From Peptoclostridium sp965368085 (lineage in GTDB: Bacteria > Bacillota > Clostridia > Peptostreptococcales > Peptostreptococcaceae): a stretch of 27,685 nt of DNA. Location: assembly GCA_965368085.1 (NCBI GenBank), contig CBDULP010000025.1:1-27685 (forward strand). The letters are read 5' to 3'. A program made the translations under genes and the position numbers. This document shows positions 8,550 through 16,105 of this stretch, one piece after another; position 1 is the first letter of the stretch; every line of letters begins with the position of its first letter. Below the pieces are notes generated by a model that was not told where the DNA came from, did not search any database, and was given only the letters and a program-made list of their open reading frames with translations.

Positions 8550-9689
8550 TTATCTGAATAAGGCTCCTGAAATCACCATCTTTTGAACCTGTGAAGTTCC
8601 CTCGTATATTTCGGTTATCTTGGCATCCCTGAACATCCTCTCAAGCGGATAGTCGTTGGTGTAGCCGTAGCCTCCCAAAAGCTGGACGCACTGGGTAGTT
8701 ACAAACATAGCGGTTTCAGCTGCAAAAAGCTTGGCCGTAGCGGCTTCAACCGAATATGACAGCCCGTTCATCTTGTTGTATGCGGCCTTGTAGACAAGGT
8801 ATCTCGCGGCCTCTATCCTTGTCTTGCAGTCTGCCGCCATCCATGAAAGCCCCTGGAATTTGAAAATCTGCTTTCCAAACTGTTTTCTCTCTTTCATATA
8901 TTCCACGGCTTCTTCAAGTGCTCCCTCAGCTATTCCAAGAGCCTGAGCCGCTATTCCTATTCTTCCCCCGTCAAGTGTCTTCATTGCCATTCCAAAACCT
9001 TTTCCTTCTTTTCCCATAAGGTTTTCAGCAGGAACCTCGCAGTCCTCAAATATGAGCTCTGTGGTTGAAGATGCGTTTATTCCAAGCTTGCTCTCAACTT
9101 TTCCAGTTGAAAATCCCTTGAATCCCCGTTCTACTATGAATGCCGATATCCCCTTCACTCCCTTGCTCTTGTCCGTCATTGCAAAAACTATGAAAATATC
9201 TGCATATCCGCCGTTTGTTATGAATATCTTCTGTCCGTTGAGTATATATTTGTCTCCATCCCTTACTGCAACTGTCTGCTGCGACGATGCATCTGTTCCG
9301 GCGTTTGGCTCTGTAAGCCCGAATGCTCCAAGTTTTCTTCCGCTTGCAAGGTCCGGAAGGTATTTCGCCTTTTGCTGTTCATTTCCAAACTGTTCTATGA
9401 CCGACGCCCCGAGTGATACATGTGCAGAAAGTATTACTCCCGTAGTGGCGCATTTTTTAGACAGTTCCTCAACAGCCAGTATGTATGAAAGATAGTCCCC
9501 TCCCGCACCTTCAAATTCAGTTGAAAATGGAATGCCCATGAGTCCGTACTTTGACATTTTTTTTACCGTCTCTATAGGAAACCTGTGTTCATTGTCTATT
9601 TCGGCCGCTATTGGCTTGACTTCATTTTCAGCAAACTCTCTCGCCATTTTTCTTGCAAGTTCCTGTTCTTTAGTGAATTGAAAATTCAT
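8550..9689 (-). CDS. Short-chain acyl-CoA dehydrogenase / enoyl-CoA reductase (butyryl-CoA dehydrogenase type)
   Basis: A 379-residue FAD enzyme with the complete acyl-CoA dehydrogenase fold. It interconverts an acyl-CoA and its 2-enoyl-CoA and works with the Etf encoded next. Visible marks are FGLTEPNAGTDASS (about 128-141) and KIFITNGGYAD (about 155-165) for FAD binding, RKQFGKQIFKFQ in the C-terminal domain, QCVQLLGGYGYTNDYPLERMFRD, and the catalytic-base segment YEGTSQVQ with Glu363. Position of the base is that of short-chain enzymes such as butyryl-CoA dehydrogenase (isovaleryl-CoA dehydrogenase carries it elsewhere). No crotonase, hydroxyacyl-CoA dehydrogenase or thiolase gene accompanies it, so the chain length and direction are open. 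GGGAGG lies 7 bases before the ATG. A 122-base gap with a GC-rich structured segment separates it from ctfB. Confidence 0.95.
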   Translation of the reverse strand: MNFQFTKEQELARKMAREFAENEVKPIAAEIDNEHRFPIETVKKMSKYGLMGIPFSTEFEGAGGDYLSYILAVEELSKKCATTGVILSAHVSLGASVIEQFGNEQQKAKYLPDLASGRKLGAFGLTEPNAGTDASSQQTVAVRDGDKYILNGQKIFITNGGYADIFIVFAMTDKSKGVKGISAFIVERGFKGFSTGKVESKLGINASSTTELIFEDCEVPAENLMGKEGKGFGMAMKTLDGGRIGIAAQALGIAEGALEEAVEYMKERKQFGKQIFKFQGLSWMAADCKTRIEAARYLVYKAAYNKMNGLSYSVEAATAKLFAAETAMFVTTQCVQLLGGYGYTNDYPLERMFRDAKITEIYEGTSQVQKMVISGALFR

Positions 9690-9740
9690 TTTCCTGCCTC
9701 CCGTCTATTTTAAAGAGTTTTTGGAATTATGCTTAAATCT

Positions 9741-9790
9741 GCGGCAGCGCCCGGATGGATGCAGTGCATGTGTCACCGCTCCGTGGCCGC
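9741..9790 (-). other. GC-rich folded segment in the ctfB-dehydrogenase gap
   Basis: The 122-base gap inside the operon holds a segment that is GC-rich against its surroundings. On the minus strand GCGGC (from 9790) can pair with GCCGC (to 9741), and inside this CGGA pairs with TCCG and GCGGTG with CACTGC around a 7-base loop. There is no T-run, so it is not a classic terminator. It may slow exonucleases or set the ratio between CoA-transferase and downstream products, which is inference. Confidence 0.4.
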
Positions 9791-9811
9791 TACCAAATCT
9801 CAATATATCAG

Positions 9812-10465
9812 TTAAAATTTCATCTCATGCAAGTCTTCAGATACTTCAAACATTGCATCGGTACAGCCTTTCACGTCATCTACGCTGACTCCGGGAGCTG
9901 TTTCCACCAATTTCAATCCACTGCCTGTAACATCAAATACAGCCTTGTCGGTTATTATCCTGTCCACTACTCCCGCTGCCGAAAGTGGAAGGGTGCATCT
10001 TCCAAGCACCTTTGAGTTGCCCTTATTGTCCGTATGTGCAAGCGCTGCAACAACTCTCTTCGCTCCAACCAAAAGGTCCATTGCACCGCCCATTCCCGGA
10101 ACGAATTTGCCCGGTATTTTCCAGTTTGCGATATTTCCAAGTGCGTCCACCTCAAGAGCCCCCAGCACAGTTGCATCTACGTGGCCCCCTCTTATTATGC
10201 AAAATGAAAACGCCAGGTCGAACGCCGATCCTCCTGGAAGCATCGTTATAGGCTCTCCTCCTGCATTTCCAAGATCCGGGCTATGCTCGCCCTTTTTAGG
10301 CGCTGGCCCGAACATGAGCCCGCCGTTTTCAGTCTGAAGAATCACCTTTATGCCTTCAGGTATATAGTTTGCCGCCTGAGTAGGCATACCAAATCCAAGA
10401 TTCACAACAGTTCCATCCTCAAACTCCTGAGCAATCCTTCTTGCGATTATCTCTCTAGCATTCAT
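9812..10465 (-). CDS. CoA-transferase family I, beta subunit (catalytic glutamate subunit)
   Basis: A 217-residue beta subunit of a two-subunit family I CoA-transferase (AtoA/CtfB/ScoB-like). It carries the catalytic glutamate that forms the gamma-glutamyl-CoA thioester: TENG with Glu46 (45-48). Other family marks are NLGFGMPTQAANYIPEG (22-38), GHVDATVLGALEVD (about 94-107), IPGKFVPGMGGAMDL and VTGSGLKLVETAPGVSVDDV near the end. With the alpha subunit encoded 13 bases upstream it moves CoA between a short acyl-CoA (for example acetyl- or butyryl-CoA) and a free acid. Substrate choice cannot be read from sequence. GGGAGGAAT precedes the ATG. Confidence 0.95.
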   Translation of the reverse strand: MNAREIIARRIAQEFEDGTVVNLGFGMPTQAANYIPEGIKVILQTENGGLMFGPAPKKGEHSPDLGNAGGEPITMLPGGSAFDLAFSFCIIRGGHVDATVLGALEVDALGNIANWKIPGKFVPGMGGAMDLLVGAKRVVAALAHTDNKGNSKVLGRCTLPLSAAGVVDRIITDKAVFDVTGSGLKLVETAPGVSVDDVKGCTDAMFEVSEDLHEMKF

Positions 10466-10478
10466 ATTCTATTCCTCC

Positions 10479-11198
10479 CTATCCTCTGAATTTTTTCCCA
10501 TCTTCCCATATTTTTTCGAAAATAGAACGTCTCTCCTGTGGCGCATATCCTTTTACCACATAGTCCACAAATATTCCCGGAGTTCCTATGGCATTTGGCT
10601 CTATCTCCCCCACCTCTACTATCTCGTCAACTTCAGCTATAACTATGTCTGCAGCTGTCGCCATTGTGGTATTTGTATTTATTGAAGTTCCGTCGTACAT
10701 GAGATTTCCATTTTTGTCCGCCTTCACTGCTTTTATTATGGCTACATCTGCTCTAAGCGGTGAAAATGCAAGGTACTCCTTTCCGAAGAGTTCCATTTTC
10801 AACGCGCCTTCTTCGACTTCCGTTCCAAGGCCAACCGGAGTTATAACAGCTCCAAGTCCGGCTCCCCCGCATCTTATCCTTTCCACGAATGTTCCCATTG
10901 GGTTGAATTCAACTTCAATGTCTCCGTTGTTATATCCCTCAACAAGCGCCGGGTCTGTTCCTATATGTGCTCCTATGAACTTCTTCACCTGCTTGTTGGC
11001 AGTAAGCTTTCCGATGTCAAATCCTCCACCCGGGTATCCCGCAACAACACTCATCAGTGTCAGCTCGTTAACATCGCTTTCAGAAATATTGTCTATCATT
11101 TTAAGAGGGGCTCCAACTCCCAAAAATCCTCCTACCATTACAGAAGAGCCGCTTTTGATAAGCTTTACACTTTCTTCAACACTCGAAAATTTAACCAT
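10479..11198 (-). CDS. CoA-transferase family I, alpha subunit
   Basis: A 239-residue alpha subunit (AtoD/CtfA/ScoA-like), first gene of the sigma-54-dependent operon. Characteristic segments are SGSSVMVGGFLGVGAPLKMID (16-36), LTLMSVVAGYPGGGFDIGKLTANKQVKKFIGAHIGTDP (about 46-83), FNPMGTFVERIRCGGAGLGAV and GAVITPVGLGTEVEEG, with the CoA-binding region in the last third. It is about 20 residues longer than the well-known clostridial CtfA or E. coli AtoD, mostly at the C-terminus (GYAPQERRSIFEKIWEDGKKF). The ATG follows GGAGGT at 8 bases. The leader from the predicted sigma-54 start is about 30 bases. The alpha and beta genes are 13 bases apart and should be co-translated. Confidence 0.95.
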   Translation of the reverse strand: MVKFSSVEESVKLIKSGSSVMVGGFLGVGAPLKMIDNISESDVNELTLMSVVAGYPGGGFDIGKLTANKQVKKFIGAHIGTDPALVEGYNNGDIEVEFNPMGTFVERIRCGGAGLGAVITPVGLGTEVEEGALKMELFGKEYLAFSPLRADVAIIKAVKADKNGNLMYDGTSINTNTTMATAADIVIAEVDEIVEVGEIEPNAIGTPGIFVDYVVKGYAPQERRSIFEKIWEDGKKFRG

Positions 11199-11238
11199 TT
11201 ACTGCACCTCCATATCATTTAGTTGTTATTCTATTAAC

Positions 11239-11254
11239 GCAAGAACCGTGCCAA
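11239..11254 (-). promoter_or_regulatory. Sigma-54 (-24/-12) promoter of the CoA-transferase/Etf operon
   Basis: On the minus strand the sequence reads TTGGCACGGTTCTTGC, a full match to the sigma-54 consensus YTGGCACG-N4-TTGC, with exactly 10 bases between the GG and GC dinucleotides. Transcription would start about 12 bases further on, near 11228, giving a 30-base leader before the ctfA ATG at 11198. An activator of the matching class is encoded next door. Confidence 0.93.
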
Positions 11255-11324
11255 GTTTGCAGTTTCGTCCAAATCCCTCATCTTTCAAGCATTTCAGAGA
11301 ATGTCCGGAATTGTACTATGCATA

Positions 11325-11364
11325 AATATGTCTATTTTTTTGGATATGCGTCCACTTTTTTGGA
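11325..11364 (-). promoter_or_regulatory. Tandem 20-bp direct repeat, candidate enhancer for the sigma-54 activator
   Basis: On the minus strand TCCAAAAAAGTGGAC (11364-11350) is repeated as TCCAAAAAAATAGAC (11344-11330), 13 of 15 bases identical and exactly 20 bases apart, two helical turns. Each copy has a small dyad, TCCA-N6-TGGA in the first. The pair lies about 75-110 bp upstream of the -24 element, the usual enhancer distance for AAA+ activators. Binding by the adjacent regulator is inference. Confidence 0.6.
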
Positions 11365-11393
11365 AAAAACATTCCGAATCTGCATATAAATAC

Positions 11394-11437
11394 AATAAAA
11401 GCGACTGGAGATAAAAAATATCCCAGTCGCTTTTATT
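11394..11437 (-). terminator. Terminator of the sigma-54 activator gene
   Basis: A 15-bp perfect stem, AATAAAAGCGACTGG (11394-11408) and CCAGTCGCTTTTATT (11423-11437), with a 14-base loop. It lies 27 bases after the activator stop codon and insulates the activator from the downstream sigma-54 promoter. Confidence 0.88.
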
Positions 11438-11463
11438 ACATCTCATATGAATTTCAAATCACA

Positions 11464-12798
11464 TCAGGCCTCTTTTATGTTTAGCCGCTTTATCTTGTTG
11501 TACAGTGTGCTTCTCGATATGCCTAGTGAATCTGCGGCCTTGTTCTTGTTTCCATTATGTATTTTCAGCGATCTTATTATTGTCTCTTTTTCCACTTCAT
11601 TTGAACTGCTTTTCAGCTGATTCTTCTCTTCCTCAAAATCATCCTGCGCATAGTGCATAAAGAACTCCCTTGCTCTTTCAGCCGTTATATTTCCCGATGA
11701 AGTGCTGACCATCATTTCTATGAAATTTCTAAACTCTCTTATGTTTCCCGGCCAGTCGTATTCATATGCCATTTCCAAAACATCTCTTTCAACATGCGGC
11801 TTTTCAATTCCGAATTCATCTGAAATTTCGCTTATGAAATGTTCCATCAAAAGAGGCAGATCATCTTTGTGCGCCCTCAGTGGGGGTATGTTTATCGGAA
11901 TCACATTAAGTCTGTAAAAAAGATCTTTTCTAAACCGCCCCTCCTTTACAAGCTTTGGAAGATTTTCATGTGTTGCAGCTATTATCCTTGTATCGACGGG
12001 TATCGGAAAAGCGCCACCTATTTTTTCAATTTCACTTTCCTGAAGCACCCTGAGTATTTTGGCCTGCATATTAAGTTTCATATCGCCTATCTCGTCAAGG
12101 AATATGCTGCCTCCGTTTGCAATTTCAAATTTTCCAACGCTTCCGCCTTTGACAGCGCCCGTAAATGAACCCTGTTCGTATCCGAAAAGTTCAGATTCAA
12201 GCAGGTTTTCAGGTATTGCCGCGCAGTTTATGCCCACCCAGGGCTTATATCTCCTTTTACTCAAACTAACTATAGCATTTGCAACAAGCTCCTTGCCGAC
12301 TCCAGTTTCACCTATTACAAGCACCGTAGACTTGATTTTTGCAGCAGCTATTATGCGCTTTTTCAAATTTTGGATGGCTTCGGTCTCGCCTATTATATTG
12401 TCTATGGTATATTTAGGTCCTCTATAGTCGCGGACTCTTCGTTTTTCCTTCAAGCAACTGCAATGGTCGACAAGACAACCAAGGCGAACAACTCCAACAG
12501 GCGTTATTTCTTTATTTACAACAGGAATAACCTCATAGCCTATATTTTTAATTGAATTTATATTTTGCATCTCCTCTACAGGCTCTACATACCTCGCTAA
12601 AGTCTTTACTTTTTTCGAGCTATCCCCTCTATTTTCCAAAATCTTAGATGCATCTAAAATACCAACATATTTCCCCTCCCTGTCTACGACCATCAAACTG
12701 TTTTTGTTTTTGTCGATCATCTTTTTTTCGGCATCCCTTATTGTATCTTCTGCCATACATTCGGCAAATATACAGTCCATTAAGTCCCTGACATTCAT
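11464..12798 (-). CDS. Sigma-54-dependent transcriptional activator with N-terminal CBS pair
   Basis: A 444-residue enhancer-binding protein. The N-terminal sensor is a CBS pair (about 3-110: MNVRDLMDCIFAECMAEDTIRDA, then YVGILDASKIL, then a second repeat ending PVGVVRLGCL). The AAA+ domain follows: Walker A GETGVGKE (163-170), sigma-54 contact loop GSFTGA (210-215, Ser in place of the usual Ala), Walker B IFLDEIGD (232-239), then a Fis-type helix-turn-helix (NKNKAADSLGISRSTLYNKIK, 417-437). CBS pairs usually bind adenine nucleotides. The join between CBS and AAA+ has three cysteines, C-x4-C-x-C (108, 113, 115). I chose ATG at 12798 because GGGGGATGAG precedes it; an upstream in-frame GTG at 12813 has no ribosome binding site. 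It probably drives the sigma-54 operon beside it. Confidence 0.93.
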   Translation of the reverse strand: MNVRDLMDCIFAECMAEDTIRDAEKKMIDKNKNSLMVVDREGKYVGILDASKILENRGDSSKKVKTLARYVEPVEEMQNINSIKNIGYEVIPVVNKEITPVGVVRLGCLVDHCSCLKEKRRVRDYRGPKYTIDNIIGETEAIQNLKKRIIAAAKIKSTVLVIGETGVGKELVANAIVSLSKRRYKPWVGINCAAIPENLLESELFGYEQGSFTGAVKGGSVGKFEIANGGSIFLDEIGDMKLNMQAKILRVLQESEIEKIGGAFPIPVDTRIIAATHENLPKLVKEGRFRKDLFYRLNVIPINIPPLRAHKDDLPLLMEHFISEISDEFGIEKPHVERDVLEMAYEYDWPGNIREFRNFIEMMVSTSSGNITAERAREFFMHYAQDDFEEEKNQLKSSSNEVEKETIIRSLKIHNGNKNKAADSLGISRSTLYNKIKRLNIKEA

Positions 12799-12861
12799 GT
12801 TCTCATCCCCCACAACAGCATTTTCAATTTTTGTATATAGTGCACATTTTATATAAGTCTG

Positions 12862-13680
12862 TTATTTATATATATCATCGTAAGGATTATTTTCTATTGT
12901 AAATGTGTTCACCTGCCGATCGAGCGAAACCGCTATTCCATCTAGCCTATCCGCAGATGATTCTATGTTTTCTAAAAGCAGCTTCAGTTTTTGAACTTCT
13001 ACAAACAGGTTATTTATATGTTTATTGTATTCAATCCTGTTTCCAATTTTTTTTATACCCTGTTTTTTCAAATACAATTCACTGCCTGCAACTCTTTTTT
13101 CAATTTCATCTCTTAGAAAAATAATATTTTCAGCACTCATTTCATTTTGATGCCCTCTTAGAATTTCAACCTGCCTTTCAATTGCGTCTATTGAATCTTG
13201 CGACCTTTGGAGATCTGTAAGAAGGCTGTTTGATGCTCCCTTTAGCTCTTCAGAGCTGCCCTTTATCCTCCCTATCAAAATTGAAAAAGTATAGAGCATT
13301 GTATTAAATGAGCTGCTGAGGAATTGAAACTCATTATAACCGCTGCCGTCAAATCTCGCTGAAAGATCTCCTTTTTTAGCCTGCTTCATGGAATTCATAA
13401 TCTCATTTACAGGCCTGAAAAACTCTTTTGATATGATATACGCTGCGATAACTGATATCAAAACGGTAATTGTCACTATAAATATCAGCATGTCTGAAAG
13501 CACCACAGAAGTATCGACAATGTTGTAAATAGCTTCATCTGTATTTGTTCCCGTATTTTGTGCATGGTTTGATATCTCAGCCCTTATAAAGTAGTATCCA
13601 ACGCCTCCCATAATCATGGTTGGAACAAGGGATAGAAGTATAAAAAATATAAATAGCCTCGTCTTTATGCTGTTTTTCAT
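12862..13680 (-). CDS. Two-helix HAMP-domain membrane protein without an output domain
   Basis: A 272-residue membrane protein. Helix 1 is at about 8-31 (RLFIFFILLSLVPTMIMGGVGYYFI), followed by a short outside loop of about 30 residues and helix 2 at about 61-86 (MLIFIVTITVLISVIAAYII). A HAMP domain follows (about 87-140, FFRPVNEIMNSMKQAKKGDLSARFDGSGYNEFQFLSSSFN), then a long coiled coil rich in E, K, S and Q to the end. No histidine kinase, cyclase or chemoreceptor tip is present. The first part resembles a chemoreceptor or sensor kinase shortened after HAMP. The start at 13680 has GGAGG 5 bases upstream; an in-frame start 30 bases earlier lacks one. The gene is 63 bases upstream of the sigma-54 activator in the same direction, with no terminator between, so the two are likely one operon. 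Confidence 0.85.
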   Translation of the reverse strand: MKNSIKTRLFIFFILLSLVPTMIMGGVGYYFIRAEISNHAQNTGTNTDEAIYNIVDTSVVLSDMLIFIVTITVLISVIAAYIISKEFFRPVNEIMNSMKQAKKGDLSARFDGSGYNEFQFLSSSFNTMLYTFSILIGRIKGSSEELKGASNSLLTDLQRSQDSIDAIERQVEILRGHQNEMSAENIIFLRDEIEKRVAGSELYLKKQGIKKIGNRIEYNKHINNLFVEVQKLKLLLENIESSADRLDGIAVSLDRQVNTFTIENNPYDDIYK

Positions 13681-13910
13681 ATAATCCTCCAAAATTTGCA
13701 TAAAAAGCAAATATTTTTATATATTTATACCATTTATATTTTTTTGTTAAACATACGCCAAACTGGTTTTGGCAATTTCAAAAGTCTTCAGCCATTGTAG
13801 TTCAAGCAATACAGAGTGATTTATGTATTTTCCAAACAATATTTCAAAATAGCAATCTACTATATGATTATTTACATGTTGAGTTTCATTCCATTACATG
13901 CAAGTAAATA
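13681..13910. promoter_or_regulatory. Upstream region of the HAMP/activator operon with a dyad
   Basis: AT-rich region that should contain the promoter for the HAMP protein and activator genes. A clear dyad is GCCAAA (13757-13762) and TTTGGC (13768-13773), 5 bases between, about 80-95 bp upstream of the start codon; it may be an operator. A TATAAA-like -10 lies downstream of it, but I found no good -35 and no sigma-54 motif here. No gene is seen in it. Confidence 0.4.
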
Positions 13911-13953
13911 TGCAATTTAAAGCGGCAGCATGGAGGATGCTTCCTAAATTGCA
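13911..13953 (-). repeat. Nested inverted repeat beyond the chemoreceptor terminator
   Basis: The outer arms TGCAATTTA (13911-13919) and TAAATTGCA (13945-13953) are perfect. Inside them AGCAT (13927-13931) and ATGCT (13937-13941) flank GGAGG. It touches the terminator at 13956-13980 and may be a backup stop or an RNA-stabilising fold; function unknown. Confidence 0.5.
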
Positions 13954-13955
13954 AA

Positions 13956-13980
13956 AGCCGGGCAAATCCGCCCGGCTCCT
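13956..13980 (-). terminator. Terminator of the chemoreceptor gene
   Basis: A perfect 8-bp GC-rich stem, AGCCGGGC (13956-13963) and GCCCGGCT (13970-13977), 6-base loop, followed on the minus strand by TTT. It begins 8 bases after the chemoreceptor stop codon. Confidence 0.85.
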
Positions 13981-13987
13981 TTAATCT

Positions 13988-15976
13988 CTATATCTTGAAT
14001 TTTTCAAACGATCTGTAAAGTTCACCCGAAAGCCTTTCAAGGTTTTGTGCATGTTCTGCAAGCTCCTCCATAGATGCAAGCTGCTCTTCCACCGCCGCTG
14101 ACACCTCTTCTGTTGATGCAGATGACTGTTCTGCCGCTGATGCTATATTTTGAACTATAAGCCCCATGTCCTCTTTTATATTGAGTGTTTCACTGCTTCC
14201 CGTCTTTACCTTGTCTATGTTCTTGACCAAAAGCTCTATAGATTCGAATATGTTTTCAAATACATCCTTAGTCTCCACTACTGCTCTGCTTTGTTCCTTT
14301 ACAACGTCAGCAGTCTTCTCCATTGATTCAAACGCCGTCTTGGTCTTCTCCTGAACCTGGTTTATTATCCCCTTTATATTATCGGCTGATTTTGAAGATT
14401 CCTCAGCCAGCTTTCTGACTTCTTCCGCAACAACTGCAAATCCTTTTCCGTGTTCTCCCGCTCTTGCAGCTTCTATATTTGCATTGAGCGCAAGCAGGTT
14501 CGTTTGGTCTGATATGGCCATTATCACTTCCAGCATTGAACTTATGCCGCCCACGCTTTCGACAACCTCTGAGAATATTTTGCTGACACTGTGCGCCATT
14601 TTATCCGTCTCGCTGCTCTTTTCATCAAGCTTTTGAACAATTTCAAATCCACTTTCAACGAGTTTTATTGTGTTTTGGGACACATCTTGCATCTTGTCGG
14701 TTTCTTCAGAAAGTTTTTCTATTATTTCCGACATGCCGTTCATCTTGTCTTCTCCGTTTTGAGTGTCTATCGCCTGGCTTTCAGCACCTTGTGATATTTC
14801 CTCTATTGCCTTGGCAACCTCTGCAGATGCCTCCGCAGACTGCCCCGATATGTTGGCAAGCATCGCAGAAGACTCGTCAACCGCATTTGCAGAGCCTCTG
14901 ACATCGGAAATCATATTTCTAAGGTCGCTTTCCAGCTTTTCAAGCGCTTGAGCAAATCTTCCAAATTCGTCTCTTCTTGCAAGAAGTCCTTTTGAAATTT
15001 CACCCGTAAAGTCGCCCTCTGACATCGCATTCAAATGCCCAACGCCCTCGGCAAGAGGCTTTGATATCATCCTCGCTATGTAGAGTGCAAGCAAGACTGC
15101 GACTATTGATCCTATTATTACGCTGAGCACCACCGCTTTCATCACGCGGCTGGCGTCATTGGTAAGCTCTTCCTTCTCCATTGCGCCAAGTATCTTCCAT
15201 CCCGTTCTTTCATTTGTCAAAAATGTTATGAACTTGTCTACTCCCTCGTACTGGTATCTTGAAAATCCGCTTTTAGTTGATTTTGTATCTTCCCAGAAAG
15301 GAAGGCTCGTTATGCTGTCTTTTCCTATCTCATCTTCAGACTTATGGGCAATCATGATTCCCGAAGGATCGGTCATGAATATATACCCTGTAGTTCCTAT
15401 CTTTGACTTCGATATTCCCTTTGAAATCGCCGAAAGGTCTATGTCCATCCCCGCAACTCCCACTGTGTTTCCCGCTTCATCTAAAACAGCCTTTGTCGCA
15501 GATATAAGAGTCTTGCCGCTCACCGCATCAGTATACGGGTTCGTCCATCCCGCAGTATTTATGTTTTTCAGGCCTTCTTTATACCACGGCCTTTCCCTTG
15601 GATCAAAACCTTCCGGAAGGTCGGTTTCGGGATAAATATGTAGTGTTCCATCCTTGGTTGCATAATATACATTTATTATTTCCCCATTGCTTTCCTTTAA
15701 ACTTTTTAAGACTTCATTTCCTGAAAATTCGTCAAAATTTATTACTGATTTATTTTTAGCTACAGATAGAAGCTGCGTCTCAGTCCCCACTAAAAACTGG
15801 TCTATATATTTTTCAGTCTCGCCTATGGCCTGAGTTGTTGTTACTATAAGTTTCTTCTCAAGAAGATCGTATACAATATTGTATGCACTATAACCGAACA
15901 ATGTAAGTATTATTATTACCGGAATCAGTATCATTCCTATAAGTTTGCTCTTAACGCTCTTTGATGTCAATTTCAT
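13988..15976 (-). CDS. Methyl-accepting chemotaxis protein with amino-acid-type dCache sensor
   Basis: A 662-residue transmembrane chemoreceptor that signals to CheA/CheW. Order: TM1 (about 12-33), periplasm-side dCache domain (about 34-270), TM2 (279-303), HAMP (about 300-355), cytoplasmic signalling helices with the conserved hairpin tip AISDQTNLLALNANIEAARAG and AVVAEEVRKLAEES. The dCache part has DPRERPWY (125-132), NPYTD (Tyr148) and GVAGMDID (Asp178). Arg129, Trp131, Tyr132, Tyr148 and Asp178 fit the known dCache_1AA amino-acid-binding pattern, so an alpha-amino acid is the likely ligand. No C-terminal CheR-tether pentapeptide is seen. I chose ATG at 15976; the frame stays open upstream to 16108 but that part overlaps the riboswitch terminator and looks non-coding. 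An AAAGGA lies 12 bases before this ATG, so the site is only fair. Confidence 0.93.
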   Translation of the reverse strand: MKLTSKSVKSKLIGMILIPVIIILTLFGYSAYNIVYDLLEKKLIVTTTQAIGETEKYIDQFLVGTETQLLSVAKNKSVINFDEFSGNEVLKSLKESNGEIINVYYATKDGTLHIYPETDLPEGFDPRERPWYKEGLKNINTAGWTNPYTDAVSGKTLISATKAVLDEAGNTVGVAGMDIDLSAISKGISKSKIGTTGYIFMTDPSGIMIAHKSEDEIGKDSITSLPFWEDTKSTKSGFSRYQYEGVDKFITFLTNERTGWKILGAMEKEELTNDASRVMKAVVLSVIIGSIVAVLLALYIARMISKPLAEGVGHLNAMSEGDFTGEISKGLLARRDEFGRFAQALEKLESDLRNMISDVRGSANAVDESSAMLANISGQSAEASAEVAKAIEEISQGAESQAIDTQNGEDKMNGMSEIIEKLSEETDKMQDVSQNTIKLVESGFEIVQKLDEKSSETDKMAHSVSKIFSEVVESVGGISSMLEVIMAISDQTNLLALNANIEAARAGEHGKGFAVVAEEVRKLAEESSKSADNIKGIINQVQEKTKTAFESMEKTADVVKEQSRAVVETKDVFENIFESIELLVKNIDKVKTGSSETLNIKEDMGLIVQNIASAAEQSSASTEEVSAAVEEQLASMEELAEHAQNLERLSGELYRSFEKFKI

Positions 15977-16061
15977 TTTTCTGCCCGTATCCTTTCTGTA
16001 TTTTTCATTTAAGCTGTAATTCCTACAGACGGTTTTTAACGCTCCCCCTTTCAAATAGACA

Positions 16062-16105
16062 TAAAAAAACCACGGAGGCTTTAAACTGCTAAGCCACCGT
16101 GGTTT
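16062..16105 (-). terminator. Intrinsic terminator forming the riboswitch expression platform
   Basis: Arms at 16067-16081 and 16091-16105 make a 14-bp stem with one central A-A mismatch (T-T in the transcript) and a 9-base loop. On the minus strand it is followed by TTTT at 16066-16063 after three Ts in the arm. It lies between the c-di-GMP aptamer and the chemoreceptor start codon, so it controls read-through. GTGGTT in the preceding RNA (16139-16134) can pair with AACCAC of its 5' arm (16104-16099), a possible antiterminator. Confidence 0.88.

Noticed and set aside
10588..11325. 245-codon plus-strand frame opposite ctfA and its promoter
   Set aside because: It is antisense to a clear CoA-transferase gene, is rich in Ser/Pro/Thr as expected from a shadow frame, and crosses the sigma-54 promoter.
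15159..15635. 158-codon plus-strand frame opposite the chemoreceptor sensor domain
   Set aside because: Shadow of a real gene; no start signal and a composition typical of antisense frames.
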